DNA of 64,000 nucleotides from QWHO01 sp021404945 (GTDB lineage: Bacteria; Vulcanimicrobiota; Xenobia; Xenobiales; QWHO01). The position numbers and the translations under genes are program-made. The stretch spans positions 62,001 through 126,000 of the forward strand of contig CAUJEN010000024.1 in assembly GCA_963169765.1 (NCBI GenBank). Reading direction: 5' to 3'. The notes below the pieces were generated by a model. The model did not search any database, was not told where the DNA came from, and saw only the letters and a list, made by a program, of their open reading frames with translations. Within the stretch, counting starts at the first letter, position 1, and every line of letters starts with the position of its first letter. Positions 26,396-34,630 of the stretch are shown here, piece by piece.

Positions 26396-28162
26396 CTATT
26401 CGGAGCCCTGGCACTGCCTGATAATCCAGTCGCACCGTTGCATGACTGCTGGCAATCCCTGCTGTTGCGCCTGCGCGAGGCCCGCGCGTGCCCAGAGAGC
26501 AGCCTCCTTCTTCTGATTCTGTGCCAGGTATCCGTCCGCCACCCAGGTCATGTATTCGGGATAGCCCGGGTGCCGTGATACCACCTCCCGAGCCTCCTCC
26601 AGGCCGCCGGGGAGGCCGCACTGGCTTCGGAGCTGAGCCCTCAGAAACTGAGCCTCGGGGAGCTCGGGCAACAACCGGAGGCATTCCTCGACCGACAGCA
26701 GGGCTTCAGCCGGCCGATTGGCAGCTTGATGGTCGTAGGCCGCACGCAGCGCCTTCATCGCGGGAAGAAAGCTTTTCCTGTCCGCATGCCTCTCGTAAAC
26801 CGCCCCGGAGTCCGTGGCAAATCTCAACTTCCAGTAGGGGCTGCTCGACAGTCGCACCTCCAGGCCAGGCAAAGGCGCGCCGATTCCTCGCTGGCCGTTG
26901 ACGTCCACCAGAACTCCGCCTCCAGTCAGGATATAGGTGGATTCGCTGCCACAGGCAAAGTCCGTCCACTCGGCCAGGCTTGGGAGCGGTGGGGGCTGCA
27001 CCGCGGGCCGCTCGGTCAGCATGGCGACCTGGGCAGAATAGGGAGTCAGGATCTTGGCATCGGGTGCCGTCTCACGACGGAGCCAGCCTGTAAGCGCCCG
27101 CCGCCCCGCTTCCTGCTCGTATCGAAGCCTGGCCAACTGAACCGCCTGCAGGTCGCCTGCAAGACACAGCAGGGCAAGTCCTGCCGCAACGGCACCCTGA
27201 GCTCGTCGAGGAAAAGCGCCAAGGACTCCCAGCAAGAAGATCGGAAAGGGCAAGAGCCAGTAACGCGCCATGTGAAAAGGCCAGACGAGGTGCCCCAGGC
27301 TGAATACGATTGCGCAGGTCATCGCCAGGCGATAAGAGCTCCACTGGCGGACGCATCCGATGATGCCAATCAGCAAACCCAGACCTGCCAGGGGACGGAT
27401 GAGGACAGGCGGGAGATAATAAAAGACCATGGTCCCAGCCATGTCCAAAAATCCAAGCAACCATTTGAGCGCATAATCGGGCCTCAAGAAATCGTAGCCC
27501 AGGAGAGCATCGACGTAGACTCCCCCTGCGGTGGGGCGAAACAAAGAGAAGGCGAGAAAGAGCGCCGCAAAACTCGCCAGCACAAGGCCGGCATCGCGCC
27601 AGCGCTTCTCGCTCACAAGGCCGAGGATGACTCCAAATGCAACAAAACTCCCGGTGGGTCGCGTCTGCCAGGCCAGGGCCAGAAGCAGGCCCGCCAGAAT
27701 GGCTGCCCGGCTCCCCCTTCGGGCGGTCAGCACCGCCAGAGCGGTCCAGGCAAGCATGCCGAAGAGGGGCTCGGAGAGAAGGGTGGTGGAATTTCGCACC
27801 ACAAGGGGAGTGAATAGATACAGCACGGCGACCGACAGGGCCATCCACTGACTGCGCCCTCGCAAGGCGAAGTAGATGGCCGGAGCGGTCAAAAGGGTGG
27901 GTAAGAGCGGAACCAGCCGCAGGGCCCCGGGGTCTGGCCCGAGCATCCAGACGGCCCCGAGCAGAAAAACGCTCTGCCCGGGGAAGTAATTGGGAAAAGG
28001 GAGCGGCTCTCCTCTCTGCCAGGCGACCGCGTTCAAATAGTAGCAGGCGTCGTCATTGAAGACTCCCAGCGGATGGAGCTCACGTGCGCTCAGGCAGAAG
28101 GAGGACCACAGGCCCAGCAGCAGAAGGCCGGCAATCCACCACGTGAGCTGACGAGCGCGCAT
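26396..28162 (-). CDS. GT-C glycosyltransferase with TPR-like tail
   Basis: 588 residues from ATG 28162. An N-terminal transmembrane helix is followed by the acidic first-loop motif GVFNDDACYYLN, about ten more hydrophobic segments and a soluble periplasmic part, as in PMT/ArnT-type enzymes using polyprenyl-phosphate sugars. The last 130 residues (ALRAAYDHQAANRPAEALLS ... AQFLRAQLRSQCG) look like TPR helices. The frame remains open upstream to 28330, but that part is not convincing protein. Divergent from the MBOAT gene; sugar and acceptor unknown. Confidence 0.82.
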   Translation of the reverse strand: MRARQLTWWIAGLLLLGLWSSFCLSARELHPLGVFNDDACYYLNAVAWQRGEPLPFPNYFPGQSVFLLGAVWMLGPDPGALRLVPLLPTLLTAPAIYFALRGRSQWMALSVAVLYLFTPLVVRNSTTLLSEPLFGMLAWTALAVLTARRGSRAAILAGLLLALAWQTRPTGSFVAFGVILGLVSEKRWRDAGLVLASFAALFLAFSLFRPTAGGVYVDALLGYDFLRPDYALKWLLGFLDMAGTMVFYYLPPVLIRPLAGLGLLIGIIGCVRQWSSYRLAMTCAIVFSLGHLVWPFHMARYWLLPFPIFLLGVLGAFPRRAQGAVAAGLALLCLAGDLQAVQLARLRYEQEAGRRALTGWLRRETAPDAKILTPYSAQVAMLTERPAVQPPPLPSLAEWTDFACGSESTYILTGGGVLVDVNGQRGIGAPLPGLEVRLSSSPYWKLRFATDSGAVYERHADRKSFLPAMKALRAAYDHQAANRPAEALLSVEECLRLLPELPEAQFLRAQLRSQCGLPGGLEEAREVVSRHPGYPEYMTWVADGYLAQNQKKEAALWARAGLAQAQQQGLPAVMQRCDWIIRQCQGSE

Positions 28163-28319
28163 TCGGCTGGTCTTCTTGCGCCTGTGGGCAAAACCTCCGC
28201 AAAAGCTATGTCTCGGCTTCCGGCACTCCCAATCGGCCCGGTCAAAATGGTCGGTCTGACCAGGAGAATCGCGTCTTCTCTGCGCACTGTTACGGCTCGA
28301 TGGAGCGAGCCGTCCGCAC

Positions 28320-29705
28320 GTGACCTTCAACTCACTGGCATTCGTCCTTTTCTTCTTGACCGTGACGCCGGTCTACTGGATGCTACGAGGCCAGGGGCGG
28401 ATCTACTGGTTGGCGCTGGCCAGCGCCTACTTCTACATGTACTGGAATCCTTATCTGATTCTGGTTATCATCTTCTCCACTTCGGTGGACTACTTCGCGG
28501 GTCTGGCCATGGCCCGGTCGGAGCGCAAGAGGCCCTGGCTCGTGCTGAGCTTGAGCGCCAATCTGGGGATTTTGTCCCTCTTCAAATACTACGACTTTCT
28601 GGCCGCCTCGGCCAACTCGCTGGGAGCTCAGATCCCACTGCTGGGTCTCATTCTGCCCATCGGTATCTCGTTTCACACCTTCCAGGCCATGAGCTACATC
28701 CTCGACCTGTACGCCGGACGCATTCAGGCCGAGCGGAGTTATCCGCGCTACCTGGTCTACGTCCTGTTCTACCCCCAGCTGGTCTCCGGTCCTATCGAGC
28801 GGGCGCATCAGTTCCTGCACCAGCTCGCCGCCGACCGGGTCTTCGTGAGCGAGCGGGTTATCTCAGGGCTGCGGATGATGCTGTGGGGCTTCTTCAAGAA
28901 GACCGTGATCGCTGATCGATTGGCTCTTTACGTGAACCCGGTCTACGCCTCGCCGGAGCAGTTCGTGGGGCCGCCCCTGGCGGTGGCAACGGTGTTCTTT
29001 GCCTTTCAAATCTACTGCGACTTCTCTGGCTATACCGACATCGCCCGGGGAGCAGCCCGGGTCATGGGCTACGAATTGATGGTGAACTTTCGGCGCCCGT
29101 ACTTCTCGGTGTCGGTGGCCGACTTCTGGCGGCGCTGGCACATCTCGCTCTCCACCTGGTTTCGCGACTACGTCTACTTGCCTCTGGGCGGCAACCGGGT
29201 GAGCATCGCGCGCTGGGCGTTCAACGTGATGGTCGTGTTCTTGCTCAGTGGCATCTGGCACGGAGCCAACTGGACCTTTGCCGTGTGGGGCGCATTGCAC
29301 GGGGTCTATCTTCTGGTGGAGCGGCTGCTCAGTCGGCTGAGCTGGAAGATCCCTCGATTCGTTCTGATTTTGAGCACCTTTGTGCTGGTCTGCATCTCCT
29401 GGGTGCTGTTCCGAGCCCAGAGCCTTGAAGATGCGGTCTATGTTCTCGGCCACATGTTCGCCAGCGATCCTCAGCTCATCCACTCGTGGAATGGAGTGGG
29501 AGCCGTCAGTCTCACCGCCTGCTGGGGTTTGATCGCGCTGCTCATGATCGTGCAGGGGGCTCAGGAGCGGCACTGGCTGCACATGGAGGAGATGGTGGCT
29601 TGCTGGCGTCGTCCCACGCGCTGGGCCTGGTATCTGGCCATGCTGCTGGGAATCCTGTTCGGAGGAGTGGACAAGACCAGTGAGTTCATCTACTTCCAGT
29701 TCTGA
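28320..29705 (+). CDS. MBOAT-family O-acyltransferase (AlgI-like)
   Basis: 461 residues, about eleven hydrophobic segments. Typical AlgI/DltB-type motifs are present: LFKYYDFL, ILPIGISFHTFQAMSYILD, YFPQLVSGPIER-like YPQLVSGPIERA, FWRRWHISLSTWFRDYVYLP, and the catalytic histidine region LSGIWHGANWTFAVWGALHG. It would carry acyl groups across the membrane to a surface polymer. GTG start at 28320. The downstream SGNH-like gene follows after 13 bases, a common pairing. Confidence 0.95.
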   Translation: MTFNSLAFVLFFLTVTPVYWMLRGQGRIYWLALASAYFYMYWNPYLILVIIFSTSVDYFAGLAMARSERKRPWLVLSLSANLGILSLFKYYDFLAASANSLGAQIPLLGLILPIGISFHTFQAMSYILDLYAGRIQAERSYPRYLVYVLFYPQLVSGPIERAHQFLHQLAADRVFVSERVISGLRMMLWGFFKKTVIADRLALYVNPVYASPEQFVGPPLAVATVFFAFQIYCDFSGYTDIARGAARVMGYELMVNFRRPYFSVSVADFWRRWHISLSTWFRDYVYLPLGGNRVSIARWAFNVMVVFLLSGIWHGANWTFAVWGALHGVYLLVERLLSRLSWKIPRFVLILSTFVLVCISWVLFRAQSLEDAVYVLGHMFASDPQLIHSWNGVGAVSLTACWGLIALLMIVQGAQERHWLHMEEMVACWRRPTRWAWYLAMLLGILFGGVDKTSEFIYFQF

Positions 29706-29718
29706 GCCGGTGGCGTTC

Positions 29719-30744
29719 ATGACCGCTGAACCAGATTTCTCCCACGAGCTGCGTGACTTCGCCCGACGCGGTCTTGGCTTTGCGATGATGCTCGCAGCAA
29801 TCATGCTCGTGCTCGAGCTGGTGGCTCGCCAGATCTTTGGCCCCACCATCTCGGCTCTCAAGCTGGAGGTGATCGGGCGCGCTCTAGAACGCGAGTCTCC
29901 TCAGACGATCGTGCTGGGGAACTCGCGTGGTTTTGCCGGACTTGACCCCACTCGCCTTCCCGGGCCCGCCCTCAACATGGCCGACAATTCCCGCACCGTC
30001 TACTATGACCACCTGATGCTCAAGCGGCTGCGCCCCCGCCTCAAGAGCCTCAAAACCGTGATTATCGCGCTTGACTTCTTCTCCCTCGACCTCGACCGGC
30101 CTGAGAACGTGCTCGATTACCTCAGTCAGGGGTATCCACCGCGGCAGGGGGTCACCGCGATGGAGACCATCAAGACGTGGTCAGTCCTGGTGCGGCACCG
30201 AACCTATTTTCCGCAAGAGCTGTGGGCTTCTTTCACAGCTCCTCGGCGCCATCTCACCATCTACCAGGCTGACGAGCCTCCCCCTGACATGCCCGTTGGA
30301 GCCCTGTGCTTATTGCGCAATGGTTGGCTGGCCTTGAGCGGCTCAGTGCCTCAGCAGATGACACCCGAGTTCGGGTTGGCCCAGTTCCTGCGCCACGTCT
30401 CCGGGGCCGACCCGGCGCTGCGTCCGGTGCTCAAGGGCCTGTTACGCGATCTGGTGGCCCTGGCAGTGGAAAGCGATGTTCGGGTGCTGTTGCTCGTATG
30501 CCCCGTATCTGGCTCTTATCGACAGTGGGTTGAGCCGGCCGTTCTCGAGCCCCTCGCCCTCGATCTGCGCGAGATCCGCTCGGAGCATCCCGACCGGGTG
30601 CGGGTCCTGTGGCTCTATGATGCCGGCGGGTATCCTCCGCAGGCCTTTCAAAACGCCGACCACCTCAACATGGATGGAGCCCGTCAGCTCAGCGACCAGG
30701 TCCGAGCCTACCTCGAAGAATGGGAAGATTCTCCCGAGCCTTGA
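29719..30744 (+). CDS. SGNH/AlgX-like protein paired with MBOAT
   Basis: 341 residues from ATG 29719; a GTG at 29680 would overlap the MBOAT gene. It has one N-terminal transmembrane helix (about residues 20-38), then an SGNH-type domain: TIVLGNSRGFAGLD as the block I serine strand, VIIALDFFSLD, and a late NADHLNMDGA that would supply the Asp/His pair. Such DUF1574-type proteins finish O-acetylation in the periplasm with an MBOAT partner. Immediately downstream of that partner. Confidence 0.8.
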   Translation: MTAEPDFSHELRDFARRGLGFAMMLAAIMLVLELVARQIFGPTISALKLEVIGRALERESPQTIVLGNSRGFAGLDPTRLPGPALNMADNSRTVYYDHLMLKRLRPRLKSLKTVIIALDFFSLDLDRPENVLDYLSQGYPPRQGVTAMETIKTWSVLVRHRTYFPQELWASFTAPRRHLTIYQADEPPPDMPVGALCLLRNGWLALSGSVPQQMTPEFGLAQFLRHVSGADPALRPVLKGLLRDLVALAVESDVRVLLLVCPVSGSYRQWVEPAVLEPLALDLREIRSEHPDRVRVLWLYDAGGYPPQAFQNADHLNMDGARQLSDQVRAYLEEWEDSPEP

Positions 30745-30833
30745 ACGAGCTTCGTCGGGAGAAAAGATTCCCACAGACCCTGAGACGAGCCGCGTCGAGG
30801 TCGAACTTGCAGACGGTCTGGCCGCCAAACACA

Positions 30834-30842
30834 TGCTATAAT
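30834..30842 (+). promoter_or_regulatory. Extended -10 element (TGCTATAAT)
   Basis: A perfect TATAAT at 30837-30842 preceded by TG one base away. No good -35 is spaced at 16-18 bp. The GTG chosen for the next gene lies only nine bases after the hexamer, so a transcript from here would be nearly leaderless. Confidence 0.5.
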
Positions 30843-30851
30843 CAAAGGGCT

Positions 30852-32603
30852 GTGGCTGGTCGAAGGGGTGTGGCACTGGTCGTGGTCCTGGTCACCGCGC
30901 TGGTGCTTTTCTCCATGGCCAAGTCTCTGGTGATTCTCTCCCACGGCGAGGCCTTCCGCACTCTGCGCTATTATCACGAGACGAATGTGCATTACCTGCT
31001 GGAGGCGGGTGTGGCCGACGTTCGAGCCAACCTCCTCTTGCAGCCAAACTGGAAGGTCGGGTTCGACCACCAGCCCCTGACCAACGTGCCGGGCAGCTAT
31101 ACGGTCGTCTTCAATACGACCGGGGCACCCTTTCATCCCGACGAATCGGTGAGCAATCTGCAGGGAACCTCGGCCGTCCCCGGTCCTCGCGGAGACGTGC
31201 CGGCCGGTTGCGTCGATCTGCTCGTTGTGGCGCGCTCGCGGGGGCTGGAGGGACGCGCGCAGGTCCTGCTCAGGAGGGGAGTCGAGGTAGCCAGCAACGA
31301 CTCCTTGCACGCTTCGGGGAAGATCAAGATGACCGGCAATGTCACGGTTGCCGGGATCAAGTCTGCAGAAGACCCGGAGCCCGTGCCGGCGGGGATTCAC
31401 TCGGCCCGGTCGGTCGACGCTGCCGACCAGATCACCTGGACGGGCAGCGCTGCCGAAACCGCGAGCATCAGCGGGCGAGTGACCTCGGCCAGCCTCAACC
31501 CGGCTGCCATCAGCCTCAGCGGGACCCACACCACCGGTGGAATCGGAGTCGGCGTCAGCACAACTGCACCTTCAAGGCCGGACATTGTGGGCACCGTGGC
31601 CTCGCAGAGCTCCCTGCCGCCCCCTGCCTGGAATGTCACGGGCATCACGGTCCTCAATGAGGATCATTATGCCACGGGGCCAATCAGCCTTCAGGGGGAC
31701 TTGCAGCTTGATGGAGGCAATCTCTACATCGATGGCGACCTCGAGGTCAACGGCTCGATCTCGGGGGCCGGGTCGCTCTACGTCACCGGGAAGACCTCCT
31801 TCAAAGGCGACTCGCAGGTGCTTAGCAACACCAGCGGGGTGGCGCTTTTCAGCCAGGGCAGCGTGAGACTGGAGGGCCTGGACGGGTTGGAGTACCTGCA
31901 GGCTCTGGCCGCAGGCGACCCTTTGCTGGCAGCCGATCTCGCCGATGTCCGCACGCTGCTCGACGATTTTCAGCACACCCTCCAGAGCGGCACCCCTGCG
32001 GATTTGCTTTTCGAGGGGAGTCACCTGGATCAGGTTCGCCGTGCCCTGGCGGGGGGCACCCAATCGCCTCTGACGGGCTTTCAATCCGACACTCTGGGGC
32101 GCTTGCGCGATCGGGTGGCGGCGGCTCCGGCCAGCTCCACCCGGGATTTCATGGTCGAGCGAGTGAGCGCCATGCGCGACCTGTTCGGCCATTGCTGGGC
32201 AACTGAGCAAGACCAGGTCCTGGCCGACTGGCTGGCCGGATCGTCCACCAGAGGGATCTGGGACGTGGCCATCGACCTGTCCAACCTCGAAATCGGCGAG
32301 CAGCTGATCGGACAGCAAAGCCGCATGGGGTTCGACCGCCTGGGCAGCTCCTCGTTCCATGGCATCATCTATACCAACGGGGCGTTTTCCGCAGCCCACC
32401 ACATCGACATCTTCGGGGCTGTGATCGTTGACGGGAAGGCCGACCAGGAAGGGTTGACCGTCGGAGCGCAAACGCTCGAGCCGGGCGACGTCAACCTCGA
32501 GAACGGGGTGGACCTTCTCTTTAACCAGGATTTGTTGAGCAAGAGCCTGGCGCCACCCGGAAACGTCGGGGTCACTTCGCTCGGGCTCTGGCTCGAGCCT
32601 TGA
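30852..32603 (+). CDS. PilX-like pseudopilin-cluster protein
   Basis: 583 residues from GTG 30852, with AAAGGG just upstream. The N-terminus AGRRGVALVVVLVTALVLFS is the PilX-type prepilin-like hydrophobic helix, followed by the long ectodomain of an adhesin-like or 'DUF7305'-type protein: many Thr/Ser/Gly beta segments, then a beta-helix-like part (DLQLDGGNLYIDGDLEVNGS). The frame is open to 30720, but the extra N-terminus lacks protein character. It starts a run with PilV-, PilW- and PilC-like genes, coupled by a TTGA overlap. Confidence 0.72.
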   Translation: MAGRRGVALVVVLVTALVLFSMAKSLVILSHGEAFRTLRYYHETNVHYLLEAGVADVRANLLLQPNWKVGFDHQPLTNVPGSYTVVFNTTGAPFHPDESVSNLQGTSAVPGPRGDVPAGCVDLLVVARSRGLEGRAQVLLRRGVEVASNDSLHASGKIKMTGNVTVAGIKSAEDPEPVPAGIHSARSVDAADQITWTGSAAETASISGRVTSASLNPAAISLSGTHTTGGIGVGVSTTAPSRPDIVGTVASQSSLPPPAWNVTGITVLNEDHYATGPISLQGDLQLDGGNLYIDGDLEVNGSISGAGSLYVTGKTSFKGDSQVLSNTSGVALFSQGSVRLEGLDGLEYLQALAAGDPLLAADLADVRTLLDDFQHTLQSGTPADLLFEGSHLDQVRRALAGGTQSPLTGFQSDTLGRLRDRVAAAPASSTRDFMVERVSAMRDLFGHCWATEQDQVLADWLAGSSTRGIWDVAIDLSNLEIGEQLIGQQSRMGFDRLGSSSFHGIIYTNGAFSAAHHIDIFGAVIVDGKADQEGLTVGAQTLEPGDVNLENGVDLLFNQDLLSKSLAPPGNVGVTSLGLWLEP

Positions 32604-33007
32604 AAGGGCGAAACGCGCTGTCCCTTTTGGAAGTGCTGATCGCCCTGGCGATCGCCAGCCTGGCCATTCTAACGATGGTGGGAGTGTTCGCTGGAGGCTT
32701 GCAGCTGCTGACGGCCGGGAAAGAGCTGGCGGTGTCGACCGGCGTGGGCCGCGAGTTGATGGAGCAGATGAAGCTCTTACCCTTTGCGGAGATTGCCGAA
32801 GGGACCTTTGACGGAGGATTGCCCACCCCTCCGGTGGCCAACTTTCCCCCCTCTCCCTACCCGACCCGAGAGGTCAGCGGAATGAGATATACTTACCGAG
32901 TGATCGTATCCGTAGTCCGGCCAAATCTCAAATCGATCACCACTGAGGTGCTGTGGCGCAACTCCAAGAAGACCATCTTGCAGACTTACGTCGTCAACGG
33001 GGGGTGA
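32600..33007 (+). CDS. PilV/GspI-like minor pseudopilin
   Basis: 135 residues. It has a class III signal: short basic leader, then ALSLLEVLIALAIASLAILT, with Glu at +5 if PilD cuts after Ala. TTG start shares bases with the stop of the PilX-like gene (TTGA). The C-terminal ectodomain is short. It should sit at the tip of a type IV pilus or type II secretion pseudopilus. Confidence 0.8.
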   Translation: MKGRNALSLLEVLIALAIASLAILTMVGVFAGGLQLLTAGKELAVSTGVGRELMEQMKLLPFAEIAEGTFDGGLPTPPVANFPPSPYPTREVSGMRYTYRVIVSVVRPNLKSITTEVLWRNSKKTILQTYVVNGG

Positions 33008-33597
33008 CCGTGATGGAGGTCCTGGTCGCCTCAGCGGTGATGCTGATGGTGGTCAGCATGGTCTTCGTCGTCTACGTGAACGGGGCCCGGGCCTGGCACC
33101 GAGGGGCGGGGCAGGCCGATCTGCTTCAGGACCTGCAGGTGGTGCAGGGCCAGATGCATCGAGAAATTGCCAGCAGCGTCTACGAGTCGTTCTCGGCAGA
33201 CGCACCCCACCGGGCCTTTAGCCTGCTTTCCGCCCGGCTCGATGGAGGTGGATTTCAAGTGCTGGATGGCGAGGTCGAGTGGCAGCGCTACGTGATCTTC
33301 TACCTGGACCTGCCCAGCCGAGAGCTCCGCCGTGCGGAGCTGAAGCTGCCCCCGGGCGCCCCCCAGCGAACAGCGCCCGGCCCGATCGAAAGCTATGATC
33401 CCGGAACGGGACCCAGGCCGCTGGCAGACTACTGCACCGGCGGTCGAGTCATCGGACGCGACCTGACGGAGCTGACGGTCAAGAGTCTGGCCGCTGGGAG
33501 AATTCTCAACATCGAAGTCCGTGGTGAGCGCCAGCGCTCCGACGGGCAGGGCATGGAGCGCATCGTCTTGCCGACTTCGACACAGTTCAAGAACTGA
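32953..33597 (+). CDS. PilW/GspJ-like minor pseudopilin
   Basis: 214 residues. Prepilin site RRQRG then VTVMEVLVASAVMLMVVSM, with Glu at +5. The leader before it is only in frame if the GTG at 32953 is used, so the gene overlaps the PilV-like one by 55 bases. The ectodomain includes GVIG-type strands late in the protein (TGGRVIGRDLTELTVKSL). Partner of the PilX- and PilV-like proteins. Confidence 0.82.
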   Translation: MAQLQEDHLADLRRQRGVTVMEVLVASAVMLMVVSMVFVVYVNGARAWHRGAGQADLLQDLQVVQGQMHREIASSVYESFSADAPHRAFSLLSARLDGGGFQVLDGEVEWQRYVIFYLDLPSRELRRAELKLPPGAPQRTAPGPIESYDPGTGPRPLADYCTGGRVIGRDLTELTVKSLAAGRILNIEVRGERQRSDGQGMERIVLPTSTQFKN

Positions 33598-34610
33598 TGG
33601 ACCGCGCCCAGAATCTGGCCATCGGGCTGCGTCAACTGGCCGTAATGATGGCAGCCGGCATTCCCGTGCACCGCGGTGTGGCCTTTCTGGCCGAGCAAAA
33701 GGACGCCCTTCGCGAATCCTGGCGTAGAGTCGCCCACGGGGTGGCCAGCGGAAAGATGCTGAGTCGCTGTCTGGCGGACGAAAAAGGCGTTTTCCCTCCA
33801 GTGCTGGCGAACCTGGTGGCCGCGGGCGAGTGCACCGGGCGGCTGCACAGAGTCCTGGCCAGCGCGGCCGACTACTTCGAGCGCGACCTCTGGCTGCGCC
33901 GCCGCATGCTGGGGGCATTTGCCTATCCCATCGCGATCCTGGTCGTGATGGCCGCGATCGTCAGCTTGCTCTTGTTCTATGTGTTTCCCATGGAGCTGGC
34001 CATCTACCGAAGCCTGAAGGTGGAGCTGCCTTCTGCCACCCGTCTGCTCCTGTTCTTGCTAGGTCTTGTCTTTCATCCACTTGTGTGGCTGCTGGTGGGC
34101 CTGGTCGGGCTGGTCGTGTGGCGTTTGTGGAGCCACCCGGGTGTGGTCGAAAGGCGCGACGCCCTCTTGTTGGAATTGCCGCTGGTGGGCAATCTCTTGA
34201 CCCGGGCGGCGACAGTTCGGATGCTCGATGTCCTGGATATGCTCTTTGAGACCGGGCACGGCATCGACTCGATTCGGCTGGTGGCACCCCTGGCCGAGAA
34301 CGTGATCCTGGAGCGGCGCTGTCTGCATTTTCAGAGACTGCTTGTGGACGGCCAGGATCTGCGCCAGGCTCTGGACGAGGCCGACCTGTTCGATCTGACG
34401 GTGCGGCAAGTCCTTGAGGTGGGGTTGAGCTGCGGATTCTCGGGGCTGGTCGGCAGCCTGGCTCGAAGCTACCGCGAGGACCTCGACAGGGCTTTGCTGA
34501 GCTTCACCGCCTTGCTCGAGCCCATCATCCTGGCGATCACCGGATTGGCCGTGGGATTCGTGGTGATCGCGACCAGCCTGCCCATGCTCCATTTGCTGCA
34601 GGCCTTCTGA
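33597..34610 (+). CDS. GspF/PilC-family inner-membrane platform protein
   Basis: 337 residues with two T2SSF domains. First: LRQLAVMMAAGIPVHRGV ... LVAAGECTGRLHRVL; membrane helices follow (GAFAYPIAILVVMAAIVSLL; VFHPLVWLLVGLVGLVVW). Second: VRMLDVLDMLFETGHGIDSI ... QVLEVGLSCGFSGLV; final helix PIILAITGLAVGFVVIATSL. The usual N-terminal approximately 50-residue region of PilC is missing; a similar free-standing piece is encoded at 40184. ATG overlaps the upstream stop (TGATG). No pilus ATPase is in the window. Confidence 0.92.
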   Translation: MDRAQNLAIGLRQLAVMMAAGIPVHRGVAFLAEQKDALRESWRRVAHGVASGKMLSRCLADEKGVFPPVLANLVAAGECTGRLHRVLASAADYFERDLWLRRRMLGAFAYPIAILVVMAAIVSLLLFYVFPMELAIYRSLKVELPSATRLLLFLLGLVFHPLVWLLVGLVGLVVWRLWSHPGVVERRDALLLELPLVGNLLTRAATVRMLDVLDMLFETGHGIDSIRLVAPLAENVILERRCLHFQRLLVDGQDLRQALDEADLFDLTVRQVLEVGLSCGFSGLVGSLARSYREDLDRALLSFTALLEPIILAITGLAVGFVVIATSLPMLHLLQAF

Positions 34611-34630
34611 AGCCACCCCGGTCTGAGCAG

